Of a DNA stretch of 64,000 bases, positions 52,621 to 64,000 are shown one piece after another. Position 1 is the first letter of the stretch. Each line of letters starts with the position of its first letter. Below the pieces are notes generated by a model, which was not told the DNA's origin, ran no database searches, and saw only the letters and a program-made list of their open reading frames with translations. Source of the stretch: Nipponacmea schrenckii (Eukaryota; Mollusca; Gastropoda; Lottiidae). The stretch covers positions 10,633,398 through 10,697,397 of the forward strand of contig JAUJPP010000003.1 in the NCBI GenBank assembly GCA_030562195.1, given 5' to 3'. The translations under genes and the position numbers were made by a program.

Positions 52621-55025
52621 AGTATAACGAATAGAAGGTTTAGATTCTGACTAAACGCCAGCCCAAGGTACTGAATAAAACAGCAAATTGCTTAATAGGC
52701 AAGTTCAAAATCTGTATTTCTCCACATTATGTTTATTATGGCCAGCACCACGTAAACCTTTATGTCATTTAATTTAACTTAATTTCACATATATTTGAAA
52801 TTTATTATCAAATAATTCAGCTTAAGGTAGACAGTAAATCCTATCAACGTAAATATTACATCAATATTTTACTATCTCTCCTAGCTAACAATATATGTAT
52901 CTCATTAAATCTCGTGTCGCACGCGACTTAATCGACATTCTTGTTGAAAGCAGGGTAAATCAGTATATATATATGCTTATATGGGATTCTATAATAGATA
53001 GATACGATAAGGGAGGTTTTGTTCGTTGTAAAATTCAAGTATAATGTCATTCCATGATAGACGATTTTCACAGGTTCAAACTTGCAATAATAAAGCCCAT
53101 TTTTGGTTATGTTTTGTTTTCAAAAATTGATTTTAACTGCAAGTTTATAACACCATACACAGAGAAACTTTAATCTAACGCAACAAGTCTTTTGGCTATG
53201 AACCTGTACGCGTGCCTTGGTGTGCTCACTGTGCATCATGTAAGATATTAATAACGTGTTTTTTTTTATTGCTGCAGGCAATATTTAAACATATTTGACA
53301 TAGATATGCCGCAGGTAGACTTTTTTTCGCATTTGATCAAAGAGATTGAAATCACTGCTAGGGTCTGCTAACACAAACATATATCACTGAGGGTGTTAAA
53401 AACACTGGAGCAGAACGTGAAGAACCAGCTTACTTCAGTTTGAATGAAACTTTACTTTTGTTGCAATATTCGTAATAGATTCAGCGGCACGCGTGCTTAC
53501 ATTCATTATTATATCAAAAAACGAGTGATATATTTGATAAACTATCAAAGACTATTATCACTTTTCTTGATCTGGCTGTCTACCTTATATCAATGATAGT
53601 TTGAACAAACAATAGTGGATGAAACTATTGGTCCTAACGCCTTTTATTTTTTTCATATTTTTTATTTTTTTTTTTTGCTCAAACAGATTTCATTCACTTG
53701 GTTTAAGATGCCTTACATGTAAATCAGTATAACGCTACACAACAATGAAACAGTGATAGGTTTTGAAAGAGAAGCTTAGAAAAATTTTAAAAAAAATAAA
53801 AGATACCCATTATATTCAGAAAAAGAAATAGGATTTAGCAAATGAACAATAACAAAAGTGTCGTAATCTTCTGAATATTCATTAGATGTGAGTGGGTATA
53901 ATTTGAAATAATAAAAAATCTAGTCTGATATTTCAACGCCTGTTATACCATTGTATTAATGAATAAGATAGTGTCTATCGAGGCCTTATTCAACTTATTT
54001 TATAAGAAAAGTAATTATATCCAACCTTTTGGTAATGGCCCGTTACCCAAGGCAGGTGTTACGTTTTCATCCCCCAAAACAAGACTGTGTTATTATCAAG
54101 TATAATGACATAGAATTTTATAAAAAGCATATCACTGGGGTAGACAGTTAAGGTGGGATATTTAGGTCGAATGTAACTAACCAGTTATTTTCAACATTCT
54201 ATAGACCTTTCTTTTTTTTCTTCAATTTCAATTTAAAGCCGTTTGAATAAGATGTTCTTAAACTCGCCCTTTGATTAAACTACGCTGCATTTTTGACTAT
54301 TTTCCTAGTGCAGGTGATGACGAAATGTATTAAACTTCAACGACGGAATCAATCATTTATTAATAATGTTTATTTTGCTAATATTCTTTATTACTTCAAG
54401 CTTCATTTAATATACTAGAATTTGAAATAAATGTAATAATTATAATTCTCGGCGGTGCAAATGCAAAGAAACGTTTTGTAATTAAAAAAAAATCAAAAGA
54501 AATTAGGAATTAATTGACAAGCCTGATCGGTAAAAATATTAAAGAAATAACGCAATGCTAGTTGTTTGATCTTAAACAGAAAGTAGGTGCAATGCACTCT
54601 AGCATCATGTCGCAGAGAAAACGTATGAAATGCTCGATTGGAATACTTGAAAAGCAGAATCATGATTTTAATGACTATTGAGGAACAACACACTGAACAA
54701 TTTGTTTCAATTTAGTAGATTTTTTGAAAATGTTGCAAATCATTGATTTGATTTTTATTGAAACGTTAAAGAAGTTGTTAATTTCTACTTTATATTTCAA
54801 AATAACTGTGATAAACAACGCGTGTCAGCACCTTAAATAATTCATACGAAAAACAAAAAAACAATTTTTGAAAATTTGGCTATTGCCATATTAGTTAATG
54901 GTTGGAATCGATTTTAGAAATGGAATATTATTTATAAATTTATGATTAATATTATTTAACCCTAAGCAGTTTTAATCAAGATGCAGGTCGTTTGTGGTTT
55001 AAAAAAAGTTGTTAGTTAAATGCTG
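52621..55025. other. Intergenic region upstream of ASC-A2
   Basis: No gene is seen. GGCACGCGTGC near 53487 and further CGCGTG strings near 53210 and 54820 are potential HES-type sites. A string at about 53632-53647 (TCCTAACGCCTTTTA) resembles the right end of the TTAA element family, without a partner. Confidence 0.4.
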
Positions 55026-55240
55026 CACGCGTAGCCCACACGAGCCGAGGTTTGATGGACGGCTTGTCACCCTTTATGTTTATAACACTAGGCGGAGTCT
55101 TAATTGTGGGATGGTCCCTATAAAATCCCTAGGCTAGTGAGAACGCCATTCGATCTGTCGAACGTTAACATTGAAGACACGAGCCCAGAACGCGTCAGAA
55201 CGTACATTGCCGTGCATTTAACTCACACGCCAGCCACGAG
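55026..55240 (+). promoter_or_regulatory. Cluster of Hairy/E(spl)-type sites at the ASC-A2 promoter
   Basis: CACGCG at 55026-55031 and CACGAG (N-box form CACNAG) at 55039-55044, 55178-55183 and 55235-55240 lie on one strand within 215 bp, around the TATA box and leader. Such sites are bound by Hairy/E(spl)/HES repressors in other animals. Use here is inferred. Confidence 0.4.
55119..55126 (+). promoter_or_regulatory. TATA box of ASC-A2
   Basis: TATAAAAT lies 175 bp upstream of the ATG, giving a leader of about 145 nt with no upstream ATG. The leader is locally richer in GC than its surroundings. Confidence 0.65.
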
Positions 55241-55293
55241 ACGAACAACGTACCTAATATTTTGTAAAAGCGTGCAAGAAGCGAAGCAGCAAG

Positions 55294-56451
55294 ATGACAT
55301 CTACGGTAAATTGTGTTCCTCTACAAGCAATACCTGTTTCTAATACAAGTGGAATGATAGTGACAGGACCATGTATCGTATTAAAAGCAACCACAGTTGC
55401 ACAACAAGTTCAAGCTTTACGACCAAAAACATCAGAAGGTGATGATAAGGACCTGTTGAGATGTAAAAGAAAAATCGACTTTGTGAAGCAAATGGGATAC
55501 AACCCACCAAAGGTTGGAGCAGTGTCTAGAAGAAACGAACGAGAGAGAAATCGAGTCAAACAAGTCAATAATGGTTTTGAAATTTTAAGAGAACATGTGC
55601 CATGTATCAAGAAAAACAAAAAACTGAGCAAAGTTGAAACATTAAGAAGAGCAGTTGAATATATTAAACTTTTACAACAAATGCTTCAAGAAGACGAGTC
55701 CTGTTTTTCCGATACCAATCAAACTGCTTACAGCGATAGAGACTGTTCCAGTGCTTCACCTGAAATGATCCATTCACCAGTCACAACAGAAACAGCATTC
55801 CAAAACTTAGTAGCACCAATGACATCTCCAGTACAAGATTCCAGTATGCAATCACCAACACCATCATCGTCATCCGATGCTTCCTACGACTCATTGAGTA
55901 GTTCTTTGGATGAGGATTTGTTAAGTTTATGGATTAACAGTGACATTTATAATACAAATTTTACTCAAGGTATGTTTGCTTGATTTGAATTGATTTTTTT
56001 ACTTTACGACTTTTAAGATCCAAACATTGATAAAACACATTGTCATAGAATCTTGGAGTTGTTCACGGGACTGTGGGAATTATTAACATTGAAGAACATA
56101 CGTCAAAATTTGTTACAATAAACGGGAATCGAACACGTGTGCCATTGAATCAAAATACAAATAGCTAAGTGGTAACCTTTTACAAATATTCAAAGAAAAT
56201 GGAAAAGATTTGAGGATATTAGTATTGATTTCACCTGCTCTATTCCCAAACATTTATAATGATTTGAATACTGTAGGCTGCCATTAACAAAAAATCGTAA
56301 AACGTTTGAAGGGGAATAATGTCTGACCGTATTTGATTTATTATAATATTTTTATTTACTTTTCTCAATCGTATTTATTTTATAGTTACAATTTATTCTT
56401 ATCTTTTCAGATTTATATATGAATTCTCTGACCGCCCCTTCTGTTAGTTAA
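55294..56451 (+). CDS. Achaete-scute homolog, ASCL1-like proneural bHLH factor (ASC-A2), probably two exons
   Basis: This is a nuclear bHLH factor of the achaete-scute family and a close relative of ASC-A1. The start AAGATGA has A at -3. Residues 56-63 (RCKRKIDF) match the ASCL1 pre-bHLH block. The bHLH is at 78-132: basic [11 protein letters not shown], helix 1 [13 protein letters not shown], short loop CIKKNK, helix 2 [20 protein letters not shown] Ser/Thr/Pro-rich region (about 137-200) leads to [17 protein letters not shown], where the family's LLDF.NWF end has drifted. Exon 1 would end at 55969 (CAAG|GTATGT, phase 1) and exon 2 would be 56411-56451, after an acceptor with a good pyrimidine tract. 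This gives 238 residues ending TAPSVS. Reading through the donor would give 229 residues ending GMFA. Family identity is near certain; the tail is an inference. Confidence 0.92.
55970..56410 (+). other. Probable intron of ASC-A2
   Basis: The 441-bp intron runs from GTATGT to ATCTTTTCAG. It sits close to where ASC-A1 has its 3' UTR intron, relative to the shared DEDLL motif (46 nt after it here, 29 nt in ASC-A1). It contains TGTGGGAA (56072-56079), a match to the Su(H)/CSL consensus. Confidence 0.6.
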
Positions 56452-56905
56452 TACTGTAGACTATAGGAAGCTATACTGAAATAATATCTACGTGGTATTT
56501 GAATGAACTGTTTTAAACTTCATCACTATTGAGAAGAGAATCTAGAGGTTGGAGATGTATTGAATTGACAGTGAAAGACACCCAACTGTGCTAGCCCCTG
56601 TCAATATAGAGATGACCGCCAGATGACCGTTCAGCCAAGAAGAGTGGGCGGAAGAAGCCTCCGAGCGACACACAAGTATAATGTTTAGTCCATTCGAATT
56701 TGATTTAAATTCAATGTATTAAATGGAAGACGAGTTGTTTTGAAAGTTTTGAACACTAGTCAGTGTGATGTCATGATAGCAAAATAATAATTTGACATGA
56801 ATATGTCATCACCTAGTCCATCCAGAGTATTGTTGTCAAATACCAAAACTGCCTTCACATAATATTTTATAACATTTACCTATCATTCCGAATCTTCCCA
56901 ATAAA
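56452..56905 (+). other. Probable 3' UTR of ASC-A2
   Basis: AATAAA lies at 56900-56905, with another at 57231-57236. The true end is unknown. No ORF is seen. Confidence 0.4.
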
Positions 56906-57236
56906 TCATTTATATTTTTATACTGACATTCCATTTAAGAAAATCTATAAAGATATTTTTAAATTGAGTTTATATTTTCATACACAATCTTCGACAGGTT
57001 AAACATTCCAGATACGTTGTATTTTCATAGTGCTTATTGTTAATATATATGTATATTATGTTTGTATATATTGCAAGCGATATTGTATCGTTTATTGTTA
57101 TTAATGATATTATTACTGCCAATAATTTATATTACTTATTACTGAATATACGAATATTTTATTGTTTATGATGTATATCAGTTTATTTTCTTATATTATT
57201 ATATTATTAAATTCAAATATCAAATATTTGAATAAA

Positions 57237-58681
57237 TGATAAAATCTTAATTTTTATGATGTATAGTAACAGGACCTGATTGTTCGGAGGGGCGAGCAAA
57301 ATATCAAGGGTCAATAGGGTATGGTATTTTTTCAAGAGTAAATCAATTTTTCACCCTTACCCCCTGTAGCTACGAGTCTTTTAGTAATTTACTGAACTAA
57401 TGGGTAACCGACATATTTAGAATTACAAACCAGTGTGTGCACCTTCTATTGCAAAACAAAACGAGCCCTTGCATAAAACCTGGAAGAACAGTTATTGTAG
57501 TTGCAAGGATGCTTTGTTGTATGCATAGTGACATTTTAAAAGGCACATGTCGTTCACGTTATAAAAGTAATATTCAATGCAAAATTGTTGAGTAGGACTA
57601 TAACCTTTTGAATAAAAATGAAATTGCGTCAAAACGTGCATGTTCTCGAAATAACCAATAAATACTACGAGTAACACCATAATCAAACTCGAATGTTTAT
57701 GACGACTTGACAGTTTCGAAATAGTTTAAACAACAGATCTGACAAACTGTTTGAAAAGCCCTTTTTACTTACAAATTATAGTGAATCTTTTAAGACTGAG
57801 TCCCTATTTTCAATAGAGCTTTGAACCATCATTTCGCTTTGTGATATATCTGGTGTTAAATCTATATTTTTGGCGTGCTAATTTAAAACTGAATTGTGAT
57901 AAGAAAACGAAACGAAATGTAAAGAGAGTTGTAGTAATAGAAATGCTTATTATAAAGAGTAGTAAAAGATGACTATAAAACCTGTCTGCAGGTAGCCTCC
58001 TTGTAAAAAAATCACGACAGACGCACTGAAAAATACTAAAAGATATTTTGAACAATCGAAGTGTTTCATGATGTAATAGATAAGACAGTTCGCATTTAAT
58101 ACCCACAGTCTAGTCTTTCATTCATCACCCTAGACTCGTCATATTGAGTGTGAACAAACCTTTGTGGTGGGTATTTGGTCGATTCACAACATTTTTATCT
58201 TCTCAAATAACACAATCTTTACAATGTTACTCTACAATCCATTCATCTTAACGACAGTAGGTAGTATAAAATATTAAATGCTTTGTGCTTTACTTTAATA
58301 ATTTATGTAGAAAAATTTTACATGGTTCAAATCTTACTGTTAACACATCTCAACTTTCTCTCTAGTATTGCTCTATGTTCCGAGGCACAAGTAACCCTTT
58401 GTGGATCCTTACAAGTTTTAGATTATGGCCTGACTACTGACGACTCCAAAATTGTTAAAGGCAAGAGTAACAGATTTCCAATCTTGGGTAATTTATTAAA
58501 AACAATTTTACTAAAAATGTATTAAATGTTCAAGTTTTTAAGCAAGTATCTCTACAACTTTTTAAAATTGGAGTTATTTCCCTTGAAACTAGACATACTT
58601 CCTGAGACAATACCATTTAGATTTAGAAATCAAGACAGTTGTTTACAAAATTTCTCATTTACATCTGAAAAAATATGAAGC
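57237..58681. other. Intergenic, no gene seen
   Basis: Short AT-rich ORFs only. Confidence 0.4.
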
Positions 58682-58985
58682 TTAAAAGGAATACTGCGTC
58701 TTAGAATAAACATATTTTAAAATATTTTAAACTTGGCCAGTAAGAGCCGATATGGACTCATTCAAGTAATTCATTAGCCATCGGTTTCCATGTTAAAACA
58801 CAAAATTCAACCTTCTATAATTATGTTGTACATATTCATCAGGCGATAACCTGCTTCAATGTCATAATTCCATAAATCACCCAAAAATGAGTAATTATTC
58901 ATAAAATGCAATTTATATATTGAAAAACACCTAATAAGTTGATTAAGCCTATTTCAATAATTACAGATTTTACAGGAATTCTGTT
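58682..58985. mobile_element. Diverged one-ended relative of the TTAA element family
   Basis: TTAA at 58682, then AAGGAATACTGCGTCTTAGAA, followed by TTTAAACTTGG as in the 23.8 kb copy (TTTTAAACTTGG). About 240 bp in, TATTGAAAAACACCTAATAA and TGATTAAGCC mirror the inner palindrome there. No right end is found. Confidence 0.5.
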
Positions 58986-58989
58986 ACTT

Positions 58990-61900
58990 ACACCAGGTAA
59001 GTGCATTGATAAAATATACATGTAGACCATTCTTGGGAACTTAAATGTTATGTCCAGTTTACGACGAAGAATCACATTAAAAGAGGATCTTTTGAGATTG
59101 TCTGATAATCGGAGACACAGATTTTTTATTCATCACAATTTATAACCAAGAATGCCTACGACTCTGTGCAGATACGGACGTGTCCTCGCCAAAAAACATA
59201 TAATACTATCGTAATCTCGTGAAACATTGGCATCACTCTGCCCTTATCAGTTTGTTTAGAAATCTTCTCTTAATTATTAACGCATAATATTTCCTTTCAT
59301 ATTCTCGGATACAGATCCTAGTCATTAAATCAATCTGTATGACGTTAATGGGAACGCCTTGCACAATCTGGTGGCATCTATGATTTGGCGCCGTGATGTG
59401 ACTTGGTTGGTTACGCAGGTTATGTTAACGAGCGATATATGGTGTAATTTCACAGCATGGTGAATGAAATCATGAACATTGTTGACAATTGTTAGTATTT
59501 TATAACTTGACACTGTTATATTCATTGTTTCTGCATCTAGATCGTATCAATATTTTCTTTGACATTCAAACATTTTTTTCTTTTCTTGTGCGTGAAGATA
59601 AACACCTTCTCCTACTCAATGCTACATAATGATGTCTTTGTAATAAAGACTATATGAAATAAAATGAGTACGTGTCATGCCCACAAGTTGTTTAAAATTA
59701 AAAATGGTATTCCTACTCGTCAAGATGAAAGCTGTAATTCTTAGCTTTTGAATAACATGGAAAAGACCAAACAATTTATACCTAGATGGAATTCAAACAC
59801 CGATATGATAGCATACATGTTTTATTTATGACTCGAAAGGATAACTGTCTCCACTAAATAATCACCGCATATTAAAAGTCTTTGGTGTTTGTTAGTTTTA
59901 CTCTTCAACCAAAACATGCCACCCTAGAGGTAAATATCATCTTCAAGTTCTTTAAGTCCAGACCTCTCCATATAAGTGATGCATCAAGCTAAAGGACAAA
60001 GAAAGAGCTGCTCAGTCGTGTTTGTGTTAAAGAGAGTTTTTGCAATCCAATACCCCCAATATAATCCTTCAATCAACAGCATATATTGAGAGTTTATGTA
60101 TAGTGTTATCTACGTTTTATTTACTAAATGCTATTGGTAACTATACAGAAACTAGAGCCTAATCACGAGCTGTGACAGAGCATAAAACAAAACTATAAAC
60201 AGATCTTTATTAAAATGATATGTATATTAGCAACTGCATCTTCATGAAGCTAGAACATCTACTGTGCAATTACCTTACACCAGATATCCAAGAAGTGAAA
60301 TTTCGTTTATGTTATACAGGATGATTGTATTCATAAGATACTACTGGAATCGTCAGGGATATCATTGTGTAGGAATTCAACCCATCCAAAGTATGATTCA
60401 ATTTTGTTTTTCGTCTAGCTCTCTTCGCCTAACTTATAAAGATAGCAATTGGATGGAGCAATAATTCTTGTGATATATGGCATAAAAAACTTGTCAGTAG
60501 TAATTATAATATAAAGCGTCGTTCTGGACAGTTATGACGACAAGTGATGGACAAGTAAAGGCCTTTAATTTAATTATAACTATATTTCAAAAAATGTCTT
60601 TGAAAATAACTCATAAAAAATCACTTTCTACGTAAATGCCAGAAACATTATCATTTGACCTCCAATACAATTAGAACGGTTACATTTTTTGCTTCATTGG
60701 TGTCATGCTCTTTAGGTTTGAACTTCAAGCTCAGATTTGAACCCGATTTCAATTCGGATAGACGAGGCCAACCACAATCGGAATCTTCGAATCAATTTGC
60801 ACTGTTTGGTAACAAGGCGAAATGGACCTCAACCAATCATGCTTCCAAATCGTGCTAATCCGTAAAAGACAAGAACATGCTACTTTACCACAGTTGTGCA
60901 ATCTGTTTCATAGCTGATCGTGAAATTTCTCTGATTTCTTTGGTTTGGATATGATTTGTATGTCTCGTATATATGTATCTCGTGATCAAATCAGTTTGAA
61001 ACCAAACCAGAAAATCAAACAAAACCACCTGACAATGAGAACACTCGGGAACATGAAGAGATCGTATAAGATTGCAAATATCGTTTCAAAATGTATTGAT
61101 TCCCGAATCGGGTATTCTAGAGCATTTCCATGATCAACGAATGAGCAAATCGTGACATTGGAATAAGACTGTACCAAAGTGGGTCAGCGACATGGGCATT
61201 ATCAGGTTTGATCAGTAAAGGTATTTTATTAGAGGCTAAATCAATATTCATCCTGTAATATTGGTGGTCAGCCAGTATCAGAGTATATTATTGGGGGATG
61301 CTAACGGGGTTGTGTTCCCAATGTTTCCAGTGTGTTCACATGAATATTCACGATTGCTCATCAAACAATATATTATGTAATGTATTACTATCTTCATGTT
61401 TTTTCAGACATAACAGATTCCTCAACAATTCTTTGGGTAAAAATATATCGCATCAAGTATGCGAAATTCGATCATTAATGATAATGAACTATATAAAAAT
61501 CAAAGCAATGCCGATGTCTTCTTCAAGATGCATGACAATTCGATTACATGTCTAAATCGTCATAAGGTTAAAATTTGTAACCTTTGTCAACATCTGTGCC
61601 GTTTGTTGAATTGCAGAATACATGTAATTTGACTATAATGTACAAATCCACACATCGTCTCATTATTACAATTTTACTGCCGAAATCTCATCAAAATATT
61701 AACGACGTGAATACCTTTCAATTTTCTATGTCATCACAATGCTCAGTACATCACCGTTTGGTGTAAGAACAAAACAAAGTGTTAAGAGTCTTTAATCAGG
61801 TGAAAAATAGCATTTGGTATCATTGTTCTCAAGTCATTGAATACGGCTAGCACTCACTTGTGACAATGGTTCTCTACAGTTTCTCACTGATCAATGACAG

Positions 61901-64000
61901 GAGAATCGGCGTTAGAAACTCACACCAATTGTGTGATATATTCCATTAGAATTATGAAATATGGTTGCTAACAGGTGCTACGGTCCATGATGTAGCGTGC
62001 ATTCCATGACAGCACAGTGAAATGTTTGGAAAATTATGACAACTGTCATCTACATATCAACTGTCAATTTATCGATGATTCTGTGACTTGGAAACGTCAA
62101 TGGTGATTTGAGTAAATAATTTTGACACGGAAAATTATAGTAGAGCGTGACCCATCAATATCAACCAGGTTTGCAGAAGTCAAAATAAAAGCTCGGCAAG
62201 TCATATTTAATTGGTTGCAGATGTTAAAAGATGAGACGGTTTGAAATACCTATACATCATATCATCAATTAATTGATTGACGAAAGTCTTAAAAATAATC
62301 TACGAGATCGTTATCAATTTCTATTATTATTGACTATTGTTCATTTCAAATTTAATTGACAACTTCCAATTCACTTGTGTGTCATGAAATCATGAATATG
62401 ATAACCAAATTTCATTAAAAAAGAGGAGAAAGCCCTGATTGTCATTATGACATTTTTAATGAAAAAAGGCAAACATCTACAGAGCGATAAAAATTGGAAG
62501 TTTGAACTTTGCAATTAGTACATTTTACCATCGTAAAGACAAAGTTTATACTAATAGAATTCTTTATTTTTTCAGGAAAATAAGAAATAAAATAAAGTGG
62601 CATTTAAATAAAGATTTTCATGAAAACAAGAAGTTGATAATATGCATATAACAATTCAGAAATGTCACTGAAAAACAGAAAGTTTAATTTTCTAAAGGAA
62701 AGAAAGCTAGTTGTGTATGCTATCACACGAAAAGTATTCTAAACATTAAAGTTGATCAACTTCAACCAGCATGAATCTTTTTTCATTCATAACCATTTAT
62801 TAATTAAGTCAGCAATGTAACACGCTTCTATAAAACAGTAATAAAACATTTCAATTATTACAAAATACCTTCACGTGTCGCCGACATTAAATCAATGCAC
62901 GACCATTTACTTGTACTTCTTTTCATCGTTTTACTATCAATTAATGGCTAATATTCATAAAATAAGTATACAGAGAGGAATTATTTGAGAACGTATTCAT
63001 TAACACGTGAATACTCATAATGTACTTTGAAATAAGAACCATTTACAGTAGAATAAACTGAAACCATGTCCATTGCAAATGAAGCAGATTTTATAGACCT
63101 TAATCTATACCTCAATAAGGTCACAGAATTAAACCTGGTCGGATTTAAGGTAAATTGAGTGTCCGAATTAGGTTCAAGCGTGCTTCATAGTTAAAATCGT
63201 GTATATCTCTGTGGCTTTACTGATAATCTTAGTATTAATTTGTTTTGAAAACAAACACCATCACTGAAACATAGAGTTTAAACTAGGTACATATTCAATA
63301 ACAAGAAACTGAAATTGCCAACTTACTTAAGGTCAAGAAAAGAGATTTGATAATCGAATGTTTTATTCAAATTTAATTGAAAGGTCAACTACAAATTGAA
63401 AAGTTTTCGAGATAAATTTGATCTGACGCTATCTTCAACTATATTTTGAAACTTGACAATCAAATGTAGATGAACTATAATTGTCAACTTCGATTTTCAT
63501 ATTCGATATTATAGATAACAAAAATCGAGTATCATTATTTTAGTTATTTTGGTATAACCATTGACCTTTATTTCAATTCCCTCGGAATTTTCTTACTATT
63601 TACGGATTATTTATAACGTTTCTCTTCTTCGTCTTTTATAGGCTTTATGGCAAATTTGATTGTAACTGTTCATACATTCGAATTGGCCTCTCTACTTAAA
63701 TTCAAACCTTTTTATTCAAATCTTCGTAGCCCTATTAAATAAATTTTGGCGCAAATGGAGTGCACCGAAAACCCATTGAAACGTTTCAGTCAATGAAGTG
63801 GAGAACAAAAGGGACTTTAAAAATCAATGAGAAAGCGATACGATTTGTCACGGTCAGATTTCAACTAAGACGCAGCGCTAATACTTGATAAAAGACTTTT
63901 AATAATCAGGTTTTAATCATATATCTATTGAAATGTTTACGAATCATATGTAAAGTTGAACGTGGTCATACAGTCAATTCATAGAGTCACTTAAACTCTT
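58990..64000. other. Intergenic, no gene seen to the end of the window
   Basis: ORFs are under 90 codons, mostly with non-ATG starts, and not protein-like. No repeat array or RNA gene is recognised. Confidence 0.4.

Noticed and set aside
55104..55343. 79-codon ORF upstream of ASC-A2
   Set aside because: It begins before the TATA box in another frame and overlaps the ASC-A2 leader and start.

Overview
The window is strongly AT-rich eukaryotic DNA with GT-AG introns, long intergenic spaces, tRNA-derived SINEs, palindromic DNA-transposon remnants and many minisatellites. The gene content and repeat style suggest a lophotrochozoan invertebrate, most likely a mollusc (inference; no species call is possible by eye). 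All four genes I can support lie on the + strand.

Layout. (1) 526-2879: the last five coding exons (293 residues, 5' end outside the window) of a gene I do not recognise. It has a helical segment followed by a polar, Tyr/Ser/Asn-rich tail. (2) 7162-8192: a two-exon achaete-scute-like bHLH gene of the divergent class that resembles vertebrate ASCL3/4/5 (called ASC-B here). (3) 24781-about 26547: a canonical achaete-scute/ASCL1-like gene (ASC-A1) ending in the family's LLDF.NWF tail, with a probable intron 8 nt after the stop. (4) 55119-about 56905: a second ASCL1-like gene (ASC-A2) whose tail has diverged and whose last 13 residues are probably encoded by a second exon.

The three bHLH genes form a co-oriented achaete-scute complex of about 49 kb with no other recognisable protein gene between them. 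ASC proteins are proneural transcription factors that pair with E-proteins of the Daughterless/TCF type on E-boxes. Each gene has a good TATA box. ASC-A1 and ASC-A2 carry Hairy/E(spl)/HES-type sites at the promoter or 5' UTR. Three copies of CATACAGCTG lie between ASC-B and ASC-A1, one with a perfect POU octamer one base away. That arrangement resembles the Mash1/Brn composite element and suggests auto- or cross-regulatory enhancers.

Repeats fill much of the rest: a 0.9 kb element made of about 155-bp units with a paralogous 'empty site' nearby, at least six unrelated minisatellites (about 24 to 48 bp units), two TTAA-flanked palindromic elements plus one-ended relatives, a foldback element at 34.0 kb, three copies of one tRNA-SINE family (one with a clear target-site duplication) and one or two further SINE types. 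I see no prokaryotic, viral or CRISPR feature, and no true tRNA or rRNA gene.
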